Positions 54,632-64,000 are shown, counted from the stretch's first letter. The stretch: DNA of 64,000 nucleotides from Chitinophaga horti (GCF_022867795.2 NZ_CP107006.1:2542001-2606000), one strand, 5' to 3'. Program-made: numbers and translations. Notes: generated by a model from the sequence alone, not told the origin.

Positions 54632-56799
54632 GGCATTGCTGTATATTTCACTACATAATCCCGTCCCGGCGCCACGGGTATTTCGTACCAGTTACCTGCT
54701 TTGGCAACCGCATTCACCTCTATCCCGGAAGGTTTTGTCTTACTCCTGATACGTAAAGTGCCCTGGCCGAAAGGCGCCTTTACCTTCACTTCGCGTGTGC
54801 TTACGTATAAATCGATCTCACCACCAGGTACCGGCACCTTGCCCTGCATCCATTGCAATCCGCCCAGCACCGGCTCGATTACGTAGGTGGCATATCCTGC
54901 GGTAAGCGGTTTCACGCCGAGGTAATACTTACCCAGCAGGTAGATGGGACTGGCACCCCAGGCGTGGCAAAGGCTTTTACCGAAGTCACGGCCGTACATG
55001 GCGTAATGTTCCACGCCTTTTTTTGAAGGATCATATTCTTCCCAGAAGCTGGTGGCGCCTAGTTTTAACATGCCTCCCCAGTAGTTCTTCATTTCGTTCA
55101 GTACGTAATTTTGTTCGCCCATCGCGCACAGGGCTTCCAGTTCGTAGAAGCGCATGTACGGTGTAGTGATCTTTGGGATGCGGTCGTTCAGCAGCACAGA
55201 CGTCTTCACGGCCTGCTGTTGCTCCGGGCTGAAGTATCCAAAGAAGATGGCGAACATATTGGCATAGCGGGTTACGTTTTCCGTTGGGCGGCCGTGAACG
55301 CGGCTGTGGACGAGTGCTTTTTTATCGTCATTCCAATAAATGGCAAACAGTTTTTGTTTCAAATCCGCTGCCAGTGATTTGTAACGAACAGCACCTTCTG
55401 CATCGCCTACCAGGTCGGCGCAGATGGACAAAGCCTCCAGGCTCCTGGCAAACAGCAATTGTTCGAAGCTTACTTCGCCTTCTTTGCTAAGTCCGGCCGC
55501 CCAGTCGATGAAGATCCAATCACCTGGTAATCCGGCGAGCAGCCCGTCCTTATTACGCCTGCCCAATACATAGTCGGCGAGGCTTTTCATACGATCGTAA
55601 TTCTGCCGCATAAAATGTTTATCACCTGTGTAAAGGTAGTAATCATAAATGCCCAGGAACCAGTAGAACGTATAATCCATGATCGTATTGATGTGGCTCG
55701 TCACCGGATCTTTGCCACGTAAGGCGTACAGGGTGCGCGTCACGCTTTCATTATCGTTCATCAGGTAATAATTCATCAAATTGCTCTGGTACGCATCACC
55801 GCTCCATATCCAGCGATCGCGTTTGATACCGTCGATGAAAAATTCGCGGCTACAGAGGTGCAGTGTATACTTTGCTACGTCGTATATCTGGTTGATCGTC
55901 GCATCGTTGCAGGTGAAACTGCCTTTATCCGGGATATCGGCGTACTCAAACAGCATTGATACGGAGTCGAGCGATACGTTGTTGTCGGTTACAATATTCA
56001 CATAGCGGAACGCTTTAGATAACGGCATGATGGAATCGCGTTTGCCGGGGAGATTCACGATCAGCCGGTCGAGCGTTTCTGCGCGCTGTTCACTCAATGC
56101 TTCTTCCTTACTTTCTCCGTAATAGATGCTCAATTTACCGTTGCCAGAGAGGCCGTGCAGTACGACGAAGCCGAAGGTTTCTTTGCCGAAATCCACCAAG
56201 CGGGAGTTGCCGTTTACCTGCGTAGTACGGGCAAACTCGGGGCGAACGGGCAGCCTGTAAGCCGATGGCAGCTGATCGGGATCGGCAAACGAACTAAAAT
56301 CCGCCTGCAGCCAGCGAGTAGCCGATACATCAGACGCTTTGCCCGTTTCATCGATCCATTCCTTGTCCTCAAAGGTTACAAGCCAGCTGCTATCACTCAC
56401 AATCGTCTTGCCTTTCACATAGATGGCAGGCACTGTCGCCTGTGAAAACACTTTGATATTGATCTTATGTTTGCCGGCGGGAATGGTTACCCGATCAGGC
56501 TTTCCCTCCAGCAGCTTACCGTCGAGTTTCACCTGGTACTCCCCTTCCACGGCGATGTCCAGGTCTTCGGGCTGCTGCAATTGAATGATTTTGTGGAAGT
56601 CCATTAATACGTAGTGACTGTCCATCTTCCAGAAGACAGGCAAAAAGGTGCCGCGCTCCGTACGGCGGTTCTGGAACTTGTTGCTTAGCCAGATGTCATA
56701 ATCACCGGGATACCAGATCCAGCGGGCCTGCTGCCCCTGCGTGGCAAGCGCGGCTAAAAGGGGCGCAATAAGGCAAAACAGGACGAACGTTCTTTTCAT
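54628..56799 (-). CDS. GH78-type alpha-L-rhamnosidase
   Basis: A 723-aa exported enzyme (signal peptide ending TQG). It has the (alpha/alpha)6 barrel pattern of GH78: SREFFIDGIKRDRWIWSGDAYQ at about 315-336, FWFLGIYDYYLYTGD, LPGDWIFIDWAAGL, SFWEEYDPS, and CHAWGASPIYLLGKYYLG near 640, with small beta domains before and after. It removes L-rhamnose from pectic side chains. The ATG overlaps the symporter-side neighbour's stop by none; a 15-bp gap separates it from the SSS gene. Confidence 0.88.
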   Translation of the reverse strand: MKRTFVLFCLIAPLLAALATQGQQARWIWYPGDYDIWLSNKFQNRRTERGTFLPVFWKMDSHYVLMDFHKIIQLQQPEDLDIAVEGEYQVKLDGKLLEGKPDRVTIPAGKHKINIKVFSQATVPAIYVKGKTIVSDSSWLVTFEDKEWIDETGKASDVSATRWLQADFSSFADPDQLPSAYRLPVRPEFARTTQVNGNSRLVDFGKETFGFVVLHGLSGNGKLSIYYGESKEEALSEQRAETLDRLIVNLPGKRDSIMPLSKAFRYVNIVTDNNVSLDSVSMLFEYADIPDKGSFTCNDATINQIYDVAKYTLHLCSREFFIDGIKRDRWIWSGDAYQSNLMNYYLMNDNESVTRTLYALRGKDPVTSHINTIMDYTFYWFLGIYDYYLYTGDKHFMRQNYDRMKSLADYVLGRRNKDGLLAGLPGDWIFIDWAAGLSKEGEVSFEQLLFARSLEALSICADLVGDAEGAVRYKSLAADLKQKLFAIYWNDDKKALVHSRVHGRPTENVTRYANMFAIFFGYFSPEQQQAVKTSVLLNDRIPKITTPYMRFYELEALCAMGEQNYVLNEMKNYWGGMLKLGATSFWEEYDPSKKGVEHYAMYGRDFGKSLCHAWGASPIYLLGKYYLGVKPLTAGYATYVIEPVLGGLQWMQGKVPVPGGEIDLYVSTREVKVKAPFGQGTLRIRSKTKPSGIEVNAVAKAGNWYEIPVAPGRDYVVKYTAMP

Positions 56800-56814
56800 A
56801 TGTGGAAGATGTAA

Positions 56815-58386
56815 TTAGAATCCGTTAAAGAAAATATACAGGCTAATCATCACAACAATCAGGGCTATCCAGACTGTCCATACCAGGCGGGTAGGCTTTT
56901 TCAGCATGGCGGCCGTATTACCCACGGGGGCAGGTGCAGGCTGACCTAACCGCGAAATCAACACCGCGAGCAAAAGGAGCACTACGAAAATATAAAATGA
57001 TAGCAATAGGTAGTGCGGCCACTGTGGGTATTGATCTTTCGGGAATATCCACAAATAGCAAATGCCCGTACCCAAACTAATAGCCGATCCCCACGACAAC
57101 GTGAAGTTCACTGCCTTCGTCGTCGTCCCTCTCCAGAATACTGCCAATAGAAACACCACCGACAAAGAAGGCGCGATAAAGCCCAATACTGCCTGGAATA
57201 CATCAAACAAGTTCAGGCCCTTAATACTATCGATGGCGATGGCCATGCCTACGGCGAACAGGCAACCCGCTAATACCGTCATGCGGCCCATACGCACGAC
57301 CTGCCGGTTATCGGCCGCAGGATGAATCTTCTTCACGTAAATATCACTCGTAAATACAGTACTTAACGCATTCAACGAAGAACCAATGGTACCCACGAGC
57401 ACCGCGATCAATACGACGATCACAAGGCCGTTCAGCCCGGGCGGGAACAGTTGTGTCACCAAGGTCATATAGGCTTCGCTGGGGTCTTTTAATCCTGGGT
57501 ACAATTCATAACAAATGATGCCGGGAATGATAAACAGCGGCAGTGACAAAATCTTCAGCCAACCGATGAAACTCACGCCCAGCTGACCTTGTTCCAGGTT
57601 GCGCGCGCCCAATACAGACTGCACCATCGCCTGGTCCGTACAAAAGAAGGCGATGGCCGAAACAGGGTAGCCCAGCAGGATCGCGTGCCAGGGATAACTC
57701 GCATCTGTGGCGGGATGAACCAGGTTCCAGTATTCCGGCGGGGCCTTTTCGAACAATGCGGTAATCCCCCCTACTTTATGGATACCCATCACCGTCAGCA
57801 TGAGCGACACGGCGATCAGCAATATCATTTGAAATACGTTCACACGGGCAATGGCCTTTAGCCCACCGGCAAAGGTGAACAAGCCCGCAAACAGCACCAG
57901 TGCGATCACGGACTGCCACATTGGAATGCCCAGTATCTGCCGTACCAGGAAGCCGCCCGCAAACAAGCCGAGCGACAACCAGGATATCAGGATCTTGATC
58001 AAAGCATACCAGGCCAGTATGTTACGGGTACCGTCGCCGAAACGCTGGCCCATGAACTCCGGCATGGTGGTCACTTTACTGGCAATGTATCGCGGTGCAA
58101 ATACCATCGCCAACAGGAAGAGGAACACGAAGGCATACCATTCGAAGTTGCCCGCTACAATGCCGGTGCTGTAACCAATACTTGCGAAGGCCAGTAACAT
58201 GGACGGACCAACGTTCGTGCCCCACATGTTAAACCCGATGCTGTACCAGTTCAGCGATTTGCCGGCCAGGAACATGTCTTCGCCCGACTTACGCGCGCCA
58301 ATACTGGCCCTGTAACCGATGTATAACAATACCAGGAGGTACAGTCCTACGATACCGTAGTCGAGATAATGCAGGCGGATTAGCAT
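56815..58386 (-). CDS. Sodium:solute symporter (SSS family)
   Basis: A 523-aa inner-membrane transporter with about 13 to 14 transmembrane helices. The family signature is visible: FLAGKSLNWYSIGFNMWGTNVG near 40, VGTIGSSLNALSTVFTSDIYVK at about 325-346, LEQGQLGVSFIGWLKI. It is likely to import the sugar or uronic acid released by the neighbouring enzymes, with Na+. It overlaps the Gfo/Idh/MocA start region by 7 bp, which suggests one operon. Confidence 0.9.
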   Translation of the reverse strand: MLIRLHYLDYGIVGLYLLVLLYIGYRASIGARKSGEDMFLAGKSLNWYSIGFNMWGTNVGPSMLLAFASIGYSTGIVAGNFEWYAFVFLFLLAMVFAPRYIASKVTTMPEFMGQRFGDGTRNILAWYALIKILISWLSLGLFAGGFLVRQILGIPMWQSVIALVLFAGLFTFAGGLKAIARVNVFQMILLIAVSLMLTVMGIHKVGGITALFEKAPPEYWNLVHPATDASYPWHAILLGYPVSAIAFFCTDQAMVQSVLGARNLEQGQLGVSFIGWLKILSLPLFIIPGIICYELYPGLKDPSEAYMTLVTQLFPPGLNGLVIVVLIAVLVGTIGSSLNALSTVFTSDIYVKKIHPAADNRQVVRMGRMTVLAGCLFAVGMAIAIDSIKGLNLFDVFQAVLGFIAPSLSVVFLLAVFWRGTTTKAVNFTLSWGSAISLGTGICYLWIFPKDQYPQWPHYLLLSFYIFVVLLLLAVLISRLGQPAPAPVGNTAAMLKKPTRLVWTVWIALIVVMISLYIFFNGF

Positions 58387-59483
58387 ACGACGTTGCTTGT
58401 ATCATGTAATAAAGATGCGGGCAGTCCAAACCGCGCGAGTATGTCCTTCACTTTGACAGGCAGCCCCGTAGCCAGACTCTCATCCATGGCCTGCAGTAAA
58501 GCGATCGTACCAATGCCTTCCTGTAAGTTGGGATAGGCGGTGAAGTCTTGTTCTATGGAGTCGACGAAATATTCAATATAATTCTGATACTCGCCTGCGT
58601 GGTGCTTTTGGCCTTCAAAACGGAAATAGTAATTCAGCTGCTCGTCGCCCCAGGTGATCGTCCGCTTTTCGCCGGCAGCGTCGGTTACGGCATATCGCAA
58701 CTCGTGATAGTCTGCCTGGCTAGCCCCAACGGTACCCCGAAGGATACAACTCATGCCACTGTCGCGGCTCGTCGGCTGCACCGGACCTGTATACGCGCCA
58801 CTCACGCGGGCAATGCGACCATCCGCAGCACGAAAGATGAAGTGCATCGTATCCTCGTTTTTCAGTCCGGCCGTTTGTCCGTTTTTACTGATCATGCCAT
58901 ACCCCATCACCTCTTCGATCTCGGGCAGGTACCAGCGTATGAAGTCCACCGGGTGGCTTAAGCCGCCGTACAGCCATTTGAAAGAGGCCTCCAGCGCCCA
59001 TTTCTTTTCCAGGAACCAACGATGATCGGCATGGTAGTAGCTTTCGATCGTCATCAGTTCGCCGATAACGCCCTGTTCGAAGTCGGCGCGTTGTTTCCTG
59101 AACGGCTCGAAGAAACGGGAGCTTTGTCCGACAAATACTTTTTTGCCTGTTTGCTTTTGCAGGTTGATGAGCTCCGCCGCGTCGGCCAGGTTATCGATAA
59201 AGGGTTTTGTGCAGATGACGTGTTTGTTATGTAACAGCGCTCTCTTTACATGTTCGGCATGCAGGTGATCGGGCGTGTAAATGGCAATGATGTCAATGCC
59301 TTTATCGTCCAGCATTTCCTGGTAATCGGTCGTATAGTCGTAGGCTTGAAACTCGTCTGCCCGCTTACGGCATAACGCAATGTCGCGGTCGCAAATAGTT
59401 TTAAGCTTTACTTTTTCACTGTGTATGGCAGCGGAAATGGTGCTGCTGCCTTCGCCTAATCCTAAAATACCAATGGTTAGCAT
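58380..59483 (-). CDS. Gfo/Idh/MocA-family oxidoreductase
   Basis: A 367-aa NAD(P)-dependent sugar oxidoreductase. The Rossmann start is IGILGLGEGSS at 3-13; CTKPFIDNLADAAELI carries the family's conserved Lys at about 95, and HPVDFIRWYLPEI the His region near 180. The likely substrate is a sugar or inositol intermediate from pectin breakdown. There is no signal peptide. It lies between the SSS transporter (7-bp overlap) and the beta-helix gene (10-bp gap). Confidence 0.9.
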   Translation of the reverse strand: MLTIGILGLGEGSSTISAAIHSEKVKLKTICDRDIALCRKRADEFQAYDYTTDYQEMLDDKGIDIIAIYTPDHLHAEHVKRALLHNKHVICTKPFIDNLADAAELINLQKQTGKKVFVGQSSRFFEPFRKQRADFEQGVIGELMTIESYYHADHRWFLEKKWALEASFKWLYGGLSHPVDFIRWYLPEIEEVMGYGMISKNGQTAGLKNEDTMHFIFRAADGRIARVSGAYTGPVQPTSRDSGMSCILRGTVGASQADYHELRYAVTDAAGEKRTITWGDEQLNYYFRFEGQKHHAGEYQNYIEYFVDSIEQDFTAYPNLQEGIGTIALLQAMDESLATGLPVKVKDILARFGLPASLLHDTSNVVC

Positions 59484-59493
59484 ACGTGAAATA

Positions 59494-61401
59494 TTAATGA
59501 TGAACTGCCTGGCCCGTGGCGGCCGGCTTTATTGCTTTTAGCAGGTGTTGATACGCAGGTTGCAATCCCGCAGCGGATTTTATGCTATCTGCCACTGCCG
59601 GACCGTTATTCTCCCACACATTACCCGGCCCATTCGCGTTGCGCATTACCTTTTCGGACGGGCTCCAGTTGTTTTTCACGGTGATGTAACCGGAACCTTC
59701 GTCGAGGTAGTAGTAAAACCAATGATTGGGATCGTGCGGGTAAGGTGCTTTATAAATGGAATCGATATAGTTTTCGCTGATGACGCTGCCGGGCATGGCA
59801 GAGAGCGTGTACACCCCACCTACATCATACACGTGTTTCGCATAATGATGGACTTTATTCGCACGCACGATATTATTCCGCATCGCATTCACGGCTTTCG
59901 TCCAGCCCCAACCGACGCAGATGCCGGAATACGGCACTTCGTTTACTTCATTATGAAGGATGTGGATGTTGCGTACATAACCTGCGCTGATGCCGACACA
60001 GCCCCAGTCTTCATTCGCGACGGAGGTGATCAGGTTGTTCGTCAGCAACACATGACTGCACAACTCACGCTCATCTGCAGGATCGTATGGCAGGTGCGTT
60101 TCGAAGGCGGGATCAGAGAATACGCCGGCTTGTATGCCGGTGCCGGCGATGTCGCGGAACAGGCAGCCGGTAATCGTATCGTATTGGGTGCCTTTCTCCA
60201 AGTCCAGGCCAGTGCCTGCCAGGTGTTCAAAGCGGCAATCTTTGATGTTGATGCGATGTGCGTACGACAGTTCCACCGCGCCAGGCTGGCGCCCAATCCA
60301 CGCCTGGTTTTCTAAGCCGGCTTTTGCGGGAGTACCCGATGTGTGCAGTTTATAGGCATCCAGTAAAAACATCCCCGCCTGCAGCGGCACGTGGCCCTCA
60401 CGGGATGGGCGCATCCAGCCTGTATGTTGGAACGCAATGCCACTGATCGTCACATTCGCTACCGGGTTTTCAGCCGTGCCGGTGATGCGCAGCAGCGTTT
60501 CCCGGACGGGCGCGATTATTTCAGAGGAGGCGAGGTCCTGCCCTGCCTTCGGCCAGTAGTAAAGACGTCTGGCTTTCGTATCATAATACCATTCGCCCGG
60601 CTCATCCAGCAATTGGATGGCATTACTCAGGAAGAACGGAGAATTACCCGTTTCCTTTGATAGCCATGGTGCCGGCCAGGGATGTTCACTTTGTAGTTTG
60701 CTTTCGGGTTGATAAAAATGCAGCACGGCGCTGTCACCCCGAACGTCTGCCTTGCGGATACGCAGGTAAGCGATGGCCCACCATTGCTGGATGCACATCT
60801 CCAACCCATCCAGATTGCCCGCTGCCAGCGCCTTCGGGAACGGGATCACGCAGGTTTCTGCCGGCTTGTGCCAGTTAAGAATACGGTTCATGCTGTCGCC
60901 ATTGCGGTCTCTCGCCCTTATGGCTTTTTCTCCGTTCACCCACAACTGGCGGAAACCATCTGCGTGTACATCGCCGTAAGGAACGTCGGCTATCCATACT
61001 TTTCCGCGGGCAATGGATGGCAATCCGGATACAGTGCTTGTCAGCTTCTTCCAGCTGGTGATGGACTGTCCGCCACTGATGACGGGCTTTTCGCCAGCGG
61101 CCGCGCGAATGAAAGTCGGGCTTTCCGGTGTACCGGCATCTTCAGGGCGCAGCCAAACGGGCTCGTATACACGATAAATGCCGTCATGTAAAATAATGTG
61201 AATACCACCTTGTATTGAAGGATCATGTAAGCGCCGTAGTTCCCGGGCCTGCCGTAATGCTGCCGCAGGTGTAGCCAGCGGGCGTTCCAGGGTGCCGGGG
61301 TTCGTGTCGGAACCTTTCGGACTAACGTGGATTTCAGTTGCATATACGCGGAATTGGCTCAGTATACCTACGGCCAACAGGAATAAACGCAATCGTTTCA
61401 T
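59494..61401 (-). CDS. Right-handed parallel beta-helix protein, GH141-like
   Basis: A 635-aa exported protein (signal peptide ending VYA-TEIHVSPKG). The beta-helix opens with GSDTNPGTLERPLATPAAALR and later carries VWLRPEDAGTPESPTF, DCRFEHLAGTGLDLEKGTQYD, GICVGWGWTKAV and HVYDVGGVYTLSAMPG. The pattern resembles GH141-type fucosidases/xylanases known from rhamnogalacturonan-II degradation. Related beta-helix families (PL or GH28-like) are possible alternatives. It follows the 91-bp gap after the esterase-isomerase fusion; a TATATTTA in that gap is a weak promoter candidate. Confidence 0.75.
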   Translation of the reverse strand: MKRLRLFLLAVGILSQFRVYATEIHVSPKGSDTNPGTLERPLATPAAALRQARELRRLHDPSIQGGIHIILHDGIYRVYEPVWLRPEDAGTPESPTFIRAAAGEKPVISGGQSITSWKKLTSTVSGLPSIARGKVWIADVPYGDVHADGFRQLWVNGEKAIRARDRNGDSMNRILNWHKPAETCVIPFPKALAAGNLDGLEMCIQQWWAIAYLRIRKADVRGDSAVLHFYQPESKLQSEHPWPAPWLSKETGNSPFFLSNAIQLLDEPGEWYYDTKARRLYYWPKAGQDLASSEIIAPVRETLLRITGTAENPVANVTISGIAFQHTGWMRPSREGHVPLQAGMFLLDAYKLHTSGTPAKAGLENQAWIGRQPGAVELSYAHRINIKDCRFEHLAGTGLDLEKGTQYDTITGCLFRDIAGTGIQAGVFSDPAFETHLPYDPADERELCSHVLLTNNLITSVANEDWGCVGISAGYVRNIHILHNEVNEVPYSGICVGWGWTKAVNAMRNNIVRANKVHHYAKHVYDVGGVYTLSAMPGSVISENYIDSIYKAPYPHDPNHWFYYYLDEGSGYITVKNNWSPSEKVMRNANGPGNVWENNGPAVADSIKSAAGLQPAYQHLLKAIKPAATGQAVHH

Positions 61402-61492
61402 CTTTGCTGTACCAGTTTAGAATACAGTTAAATATAGTTTGACTGGCCTTCCCGGAAAATGTTAGTACTGGTTATAATGATGGAGGATTTTA

Positions 61493-63676
61493 CTATTTAT
61501 CCTGGAACACGCGCTTCAGGTAAGCGGTGTTTGCACCGTAGTTGTAACGGGTGTCTTGTGGTTTGCGGGCATCGCGGCTGCGTTCTATAACCAGCCATCC
61601 GCGCCAGTTCATTTCATCCAGGGTTTGTTTCACTTTGTACAGGTCGAGCTGCGGATCATTTTGCAGCCATACGCTGTCTTTATTCGTCGCATGGATCATG
61701 GCGATGCGGTCGCGGCCGAGGGTTTTCAATTCGCTGATCAGGTTACGCCCTTCTTTCAGGGGGTTCGAAAAATTAAAATAGATCTTGATCGCAGGCGAGC
61801 CGATCTCTTTCAGTAGTTTCACTTCTTCGCTAGCGGATAATGCCGTTTCTATCGCGATCACAACACCTGCCTGCTCGGCCATGCGGCCGGCTACGCGCAG
61901 CCTGGCCACTACCGAGTCCCTCACCGCAGGCTGTTGACGTAAGTCGCATTGCACACCTAAAGGCAGGAAAGCTGTTTTCACATTCATCAGTTGCATGGTG
62001 CGGATGCAGTCGGCTATCGAACGCTGGTATTCCGCCCGTCCGCAGAAGGATTGCGCATAATAACCCGTCATCGCCAAAGAAAATATCTCTATGTCGTTCT
62101 CCTTCGCTAATTGCAAAAAGCGCTGACGTACGGAATCTATTAATAACTGGTTATCGAAAGTGGGCCTGTTGCCAAGTCCACCCATATCTACTTCTACCCC
62201 ATCTGCGCCCAGTTCGGCCGTAAGTGTGATCGCACCTGTCTTTTGGCGTTTAAGCAACATCAGGTCGACGAGGCCAATTTTGTAACGCTGGTCTTGTTTC
62301 GCGCGTTGAATTTCGGCGTTGAAAACTTTTTCCAACTGCTCAAATCCTTTAACGGCATGCGCTGGTAGTCGTTCACCTTTATCGCCGAACACGTACATCG
62401 CCTGTTCCGGTTCTATAGTAATTGTGCTTTCGTCTGCTTTGGCCGTATCCAGGCGCAGATGTTTCGCCATAAAGGCATAAACGGCTGCTCTTTTATTAAC
62501 GCCGAAGTCGTGCTTTTCGGTGGCCAGGTGTACGTTTTCTACGTTACCTTGTTTACCGTACCAGTTGTATATCTTTTGCAGATAAGGGAAATCATGTTCT
62601 GGCATCTTGTCTGTCCAGTCGCCGCCGTCACTTACCACCAGCTGTGGTCTTGGTGCAGCCATGGCCGCTATTTCTACGTTATCGGTGCGGCCGCCGCAGC
62701 TATGGATGGGCATGCCGCTTTCACAGGGGCATCCGCCGTAGAAATAAGAAGACAGTGATACCACAGGTGCCGATACTTTGATACGTGGATCAACAGCCGT
62801 CATCAGTACAGTGTGAGAGCCCGCGCCAGAGCCGCCCGTCATCGCCACACGGCTCGTATCTGCATCCTTCAGCGACAGCAGGTAATCGAGAATACGAATG
62901 CTACCCAATGCCTGGATCGTCATCGACAAGCTCCGGCGATGGTCCTCCGTTTTAAATTGCAGCAAGGATTCTCCCCAGGCGAAGAGGTCGTAACTAAAGG
63001 CCATAGCCCCCATTTTTGCCATTGCAGCGCAGCGATACTGGCAGTCGGCCCGGTAACGTTGTGCGGCCCAATGACCATCAGGATTTAAGATAACCGGGAT
63101 TTTGCCCCTGTACTTCGCAGGCTTGTACAACGAGCCGTTGATCCAAACGCCCGGTAATATTTCGATCGCGATGTTCTCTACGGTATAACCATTGAACTTC
63201 CGCTTTGCGGTAATGATCGGTTTGGCGCCGGGCGATGCGGGCAACGGCGAGAGTTGCAGGGCTTCGCGCAAGCAGGGTTGCAATTGCGTTTTGCGTTGTT
63301 CCCATTCCGCCAGCGAACTGTATTGCGAAGCGATACGGTCCAGCTCCGCCCAGCCTTCAGCTACCGGCCAGCGATAATACTCATAGTTACTGATCTTGTA
63401 CTGATTGCCGTCTTTCTTCACCTTCATTTCGAGCGGTTGCAGAATAGCGTTCAGCGTCACTTCCGCGTCCGGACGATATTTCCAGTCGGGGTAGTTCACC
63501 CATTTATCGGCTACCATCGAATCTGCATAACGAACTTTAACACTATACTTCTTCTCTATTTCGGTGAGGACTTGCTTCAATGGTTTACGATAGGCATTGT
63601 CGGAGTTCTGTGCCAACACAGGTGCAGCCAACAGCAGACAGGCAATATAAAAAACAAAGGTCTTCATCATCTCCAT
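61493..63676 (-). CDS. Three-part fusion: STN-like domain, alpha/beta-hydrolase esterase, sugar-isomerase TIM barrel
   Basis: A 727-aa exported protein (signal peptide ending VLAQNS). Residues about 25-100 look like an STN domain (YRKPLKQVLTEIEKKYSVKV). About 130-410 are a CE7/acetyl-xylan-esterase-like alpha/beta hydrolase with the elbow GGSGAGSH at about 290 and TEKHDFGVNKRA near 405. About 455-727 match the xylose-isomerase/AP-endonuclease fold (KIGLVDLMLLKRQKTGAITLT, GADGVEVDMGGL, MIHATNKDSVW). The esterase-plus-isomerase combination is unusual. It begins 12 bp after the BNR gene's stop, so the operon extends to the right. Confidence 0.8.
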   Translation of the reverse strand: MEMMKTFVFYIACLLLAAPVLAQNSDNAYRKPLKQVLTEIEKKYSVKVRYADSMVADKWVNYPDWKYRPDAEVTLNAILQPLEMKVKKDGNQYKISNYEYYRWPVAEGWAELDRIASQYSSLAEWEQRKTQLQPCLREALQLSPLPASPGAKPIITAKRKFNGYTVENIAIEILPGVWINGSLYKPAKYRGKIPVILNPDGHWAAQRYRADCQYRCAAMAKMGAMAFSYDLFAWGESLLQFKTEDHRRSLSMTIQALGSIRILDYLLSLKDADTSRVAMTGGSGAGSHTVLMTAVDPRIKVSAPVVSLSSYFYGGCPCESGMPIHSCGGRTDNVEIAAMAAPRPQLVVSDGGDWTDKMPEHDFPYLQKIYNWYGKQGNVENVHLATEKHDFGVNKRAAVYAFMAKHLRLDTAKADESTITIEPEQAMYVFGDKGERLPAHAVKGFEQLEKVFNAEIQRAKQDQRYKIGLVDLMLLKRQKTGAITLTAELGADGVEVDMGGLGNRPTFDNQLLIDSVRQRFLQLAKENDIEIFSLAMTGYYAQSFCGRAEYQRSIADCIRTMQLMNVKTAFLPLGVQCDLRQQPAVRDSVVARLRVAGRMAEQAGVVIAIETALSASEEVKLLKEIGSPAIKIYFNFSNPLKEGRNLISELKTLGRDRIAMIHATNKDSVWLQNDPQLDLYKVKQTLDEMNWRGWLVIERSRDARKPQDTRYNYGANTAYLKRVFQDK

Positions 63677-63688
63677 CTTAATTAAGTA

Positions 63689-64000
63689 TTACTCCTCCGT
63701 GCCACCACTGGCAGCTACGGCGGCTCCCGGCCATTGCTCCTGTATGATCGGTTTGGTGTCGAGTTTCGCGGGATCGATCACTACATGTTTAATGCGTTCG
63801 CGCCGCCAGGTATACACAATATGCACCAGCCCATCGCTGGTTTGTATCACGGAAGGGTACGAATACTGGCTTACCGGCGAATCTTCCAACACCAGCGCGG
63901 CGTGCCAGTTTTTGCCATCATCCGATATGGCGACGTTTAGCGGTGTTCGGGCCCCCTTGCCGTTCTTGAGTTCCGGCGCCGGTTTAACGTGATTGTACAA
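63689..64000 (-). CDS. BNR/sialidase-like propeller protein, partial (N-terminus beyond right edge)
   Basis: The last 103 residues of a longer protein. The pattern LNVAISDDGKNWHAALVLED with the BNR box (S-x-D-x-G-x-x-W), then YSYPSVIQTSDGLVHIVYTW and RRERIKHVVID, fits the predicted neuraminidase group (BNR_2). In pectin-type loci related proteins are often not sialidases; the activity is uncertain. It lies 12 bp upstream of the fusion gene and so belongs to the same unit. Confidence 0.75.
   Translation of the reverse strand: MYNHVKPAPELKNGKGARTPLNVAISDDGKNWHAALVLEDSPVSQYSYPSVIQTSDGLVHIVYTWRRERIKHVVIDPAKLDTKPIIQEQWPGAAVAASGGTEE

Overview
The window looks like a stretch of a Bacteroidota chromosome, most likely from the Chitinophaga group. 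The family-level placement is inference. The supporting evidence is a SusC/SusD pair with its ECF sigma and FecR genes, a fused SerB-SerA enzyme, RHS proteins of the DUF6443 type, PUL-style glycosidases, Bacteroidota-type trimer proteins with a conserved GEM-x-x-x-L-x-x-K-x-E-E-L coiled-coil tail, and few recognisable Shine-Dalgarno sites. No tRNA, rRNA, CRISPR array or intact IS element was seen.

Region 1 (1-14.4 kb) is core-like. It holds a fused phosphoserine phosphatase/phosphoglycerate dehydrogenase (cut by the left edge), a lone receiver protein, a DUF4198 secreted protein, a voltage-gated-type K+ channel, a GH13 trehalose-synthase-like enzyme with an LLM flavin oxidoreductase, and a nutrient-import unit. 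That unit runs ECF sigma, FecR, SusC (with STN signalling domain), SusD, TlpA-like thioredoxin protein.

Region 2 (14.5-21.7 kb) is accessory. It has a YhcG-type PD-(D/E)XK protein, four paralogous proteins of about 180 aa, an unrecognised 295-aa protein, an AraC-type regulator, and several small regulators. Three 37-bp elements, each with two TTTCGGGCA half-sites exactly 21 bp apart, lie 49-70 bp upstream of the paralog genes and the unrecognised gene; one of them lies in the divergent gap with the AraC gene. This looks like an undescribed local regulon and is the most interesting item here.

Region 3 (21.7-34.5 kb) is one minus-strand block. Four trimer-tail paralogs are followed by a truncated relative, a large YD-repeat protein, a DUF6443/RHS protein with a variable AT-rich C-terminus, and a small gene that is a candidate immunity gene.

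Region 4 (34.5-43.4 kb) is mixed. It has a DinB-family gene flanked by imperfect direct repeats, two related alpha/beta-hydrolase-like secreted proteins (one frameshifted), an SDR without the usual Tyr/Lys, an MBL hydrolase, a ClC transporter, an AraC regulator and an aldo/keto reductase.

Region 5 (43.4-64 kb) is a polysaccharide-degradation locus rich in enzymes for rhamnose- and arabinose-containing pectin. It has an AraC regulator, a sialate-O-acetylesterase-type esterase, a DUF5703 hydrolase, GH106, a GH43-like propeller, GH127, GH78, a sodium:solute symporter, a Gfo/Idh/MocA oxidoreductase, a GH141-like beta-helix protein, an STN-esterase-isomerase fusion and a BNR protein cut by the right edge. 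No SusC/SusD pair is in this part; import may rely on the symporter.

Seven genes show single-base frame problems. Six are explained by one missing base in a homopolymer, so either the assembly under-calls homopolymers or these genes are decaying; names and ends in those genes should be read with that in mind.
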